The notes under the pieces were generated by a model. The model made no database searches. It worked only from the letters and a program-made list of their open reading frames with translations, and was not told the DNA's origin. A stretch of DNA of 5,425 nucleotides from CAIVPM01 sp049242885 (GTDB lineage: Bacteria > Bacteroidota > Bacteroidia > Chitinophagales > Chitinophagaceae): assembly GCA_049242885.1 (NCBI GenBank), contig JBMLOQ010000010.1, forward strand, positions 1 to 5,425, read 5' to 3'. Shown here in pieces: positions 4,065 through 5,425 of this stretch (within the stretch, counting starts at the first letter, position 1; the number at the start of each line of letters is the position of its first letter). A program made the translations under genes and the position numbers.

Positions 4065-5425
4065 ATGACAAAAATTATTTATTTACTATCAGTTCTATTT
4101 GCATTATTATTCATTTCATGTAAAATGAATAAAGTAGATACCCTAGTTTTTAATGCAACTATTTATACCGTTGATGATAGCTTTTCTGTGAAGCAAGCAA
4201 TGGCCATAAAAGATGGAAAAATTATAGCTACAGGAACTAATGAAGCATTAAGAAATAAATATGCAGCAACAGAAATTATAGATGCAAAAGGGCAAACTAT
4301 TTTTCCTGGTTTTTTCGATGCTCATGCCCATTTTTTAAGATATGGCGAAAGCTTATACACAGCTCAATTATATGGTGTAAACAATTGGGATAGCTGTGTT
4401 GCCATTGTTGAAAAATTTGCAAAAGCCAACCCACAAGAAAAATGGATTTTAGGTCGTGGTTGGGATCAAAATTTGTTTGCAAATAAGCAGTATCCTACTA
4501 ACGAAAAACTAAACCAACTTTTCCCCAATACACCCATTTTATTAAGTAGGGTAGATGGCCATGCAGCCATTGCCAATAATAAAGCTTTAGAAATTGCTGG
4601 CGTTTTAACAGGTGATTTTAAAAATTTAGTTGGCGGTAAAGTAGAGGTTGATAAAAATGGTAAACCTACAGGATTGCTTATTGATAATGCAGTTGATTTG
4701 GTATATAGTAAAATACCTAAACCTACAAAAGATGTATATGAAAAATGGCTACTTGCAGCACAAAATAATTGCACAGCTCAAGGACTTACCAGCATTACAG
4801 ATTGTGGTTTAATGCACTATGAAGTAAATGAAATAGATGCTTTGCAAAAGGCTAATAAATTGCACATGAAACTGCATATCATGTTAAGCGATGTAAAAGA
4901 AAACTATGACATTTATTTGCAAAAAGGGATATATAAAACAGATAAACTTTTAGTAAATGCATTTAAAGTTTATGCCGATGGGGCTTTAGGTAGCCGAGGT
5001 GCTTGCTTGCTAAAACATTATGCCGATAAACCCAATTGGCAGGGTTTTTTATTAAATACCCCTAAGCATTTTGATAGTGTAGCCAATGTACTTATAAATA
5101 CTCCTTTTCAAATGTGTACACATGCTATTGGGGATAGTGCCAATAGGTTAGTGCTGGAAATTTATAACAAGTATTTAAATGCAAAAAACGATAAACGTTG
5201 GAGAATTGAGCATGCACAAGCCGTTGATGGTATTGATTTTGATAAGTTTGGCAAAGCCAATATTATTCCAAGTGTACAACCTACACATGCCACTAGCGAC
5301 ATGTATTGGGCAGGCGAACGTTTGGGTAAAGAACGTATTAAAACTGCCTATGCATACAAACAGCTATTGCAGCAAAATAATTGGTTGCCTTTGGGAACAG
5401 ATTTTCCGGTAGAAGATATTTCTCC
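4065..5425 (+). CDS. Amidohydrolase family protein (Amidohydro_3, YtcJ-like), predicted lipoprotein, 3' end beyond window
   Basis: This is a metal-dependent hydrolase of the amidohydrolase superfamily, probably acting on an amide or similar C-N bond; the substrate cannot be read from sequence. The 453 visible residues begin with a hydrophobic signal (residues 4-18) ending in LFIS-Cys19, a lipobox-like site, which predicts a lipid-anchored envelope protein. The catalytic domain shows PGFFDAHAHF (metal ligands H87 and H89), ILGRGWDQN, SRVDGHAAIANNKAL, FKVYADGALGSRG (K301, D305), THAIGD (H353), RIEHAQ (H383) and LGTDFPVED (D446). This order fits the usual HxH, Lys, His, His, Asp arrangement; K301 as the bridging carboxylated lysine is inferred. 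Related proteins run to about 540-560 residues, so roughly 90-100 are missing. The ATG at 4065 is chosen because it supplies the signal peptide; an in-frame ATG at residue 21 would give a cytoplasmic form. The gene is divergent from the DUF5690 gene. Confidence 0.92.
   Translation, partial: MTKIIYLLSVLFALLFISCKMNKVDTLVFNATIYTVDDSFSVKQAMAIKDGKIIATGTNEALRNKYAATEIIDAKGQTIFPGFFDAHAHFLRYGESLYTAQLYGVNNWDSCVAIVEKFAKANPQEKWILGRGWDQNLFANKQYPTNEKLNQLFPNTPILLSRVDGHAAIANNKALEIAGVLTGDFKNLVGGKVEVDKNGKPTGLLIDNAVDLVYSKIPKPTKDVYEKWLLAAQNNCTAQGLTSITDCGLMHYEVNEIDALQKANKLHMKLHIMLSDVKENYDIYLQKGIYKTDKLLVNAFKVYADGALGSRGACLLKHYADKPNWQGFLLNTPKHFDSVANVLINTPFQMCTHAIGDSANRLVLEIYNKYLNAKNDKRWRIEHAQAVDGIDFDKFGKANIIPSVQPTHATSDMYWAGERLGKERIKTAYAYKQLLQQNNWLPLGTDFPVEDIS

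Noticed and set aside
4297..4774. Minus-strand 61- and 102-codon frames
   Set aside because: They are antisense to the amidohydrolase, which carries its catalytic motifs in the plus-strand frame without interruption.
5179..5412. Plus-strand 77-codon frame
   Set aside because: It overlaps the amidohydrolase in another frame, across its RIEHAQ and GTDFP motifs, and has no recognisable features of its own.

Overview
This window comes from an AT-rich chromosome of a Bacteroidota bacterium. Three things point there. The gene set is typical of the phylum: a DUF47 protein paired with a PiT phosphate transporter, a DUF5690 membrane protein, and an amidohydrolase with a lipoprotein signal. The genes have A/T-rich leaders without Shine-Dalgarno sites. 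Matches to the Bacteroidota promoter (TTTG, about 19 bases, TAnnTTTG) lie in front of several transcripts, most clearly the tRNA gene. Chitinophagaceae or a relative seems plausible, but the genus cannot be fixed from this sequence. There is no sign of plasmid, phage, insertion sequence or CRISPR.

Layout from left to right. Positions 1-1718 hold a two-gene phosphate-uptake operon on the minus strand: a PhoU-like DUF47 accessory protein (1071-1718), followed 39 bases later by a PiT inorganic phosphate permease (1-1031, last residues cut off by the window edge). A 142-base divergent region separates this operon from rnhA (ribonuclease HI, plus strand, 1861-2346). rnhA converges on a minus-strand tRNA-Lys(UUU) gene (2407-2479). 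The two share one perfect 33-base palindrome (2373-2405) that should terminate transcription from both sides. The tRNA has a near-ideal promoter at 2507-2537. Behind it lies an AT-rich gene-free stretch to 2774 with two exact copies of a 17-base sequence 40 bases apart.

Positions 2775-5425 hold a divergent pair separated by only 42 bases. One is a 12-helix DUF5690 transporter-like protein (minus, 2775-4022). The other is a lipoprotein-type metal-dependent amidohydrolase of the YtcJ-like Amidohydro_3 family (plus, 4065 to beyond the window end). A functional link between them is possible but unproven. One could hydrolyse a compound at the cell envelope and the other could import a product.

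Most of the window is ordinary core genome. The points most worth following are the resemblance of the DUF5690 protein to organophosphate:phosphate antiporters at both substrate-arginine positions, the unexplained 17-base repeat pair, and the compact tRNA-Lys unit whose terminator begins almost flush with the mature 3' end.
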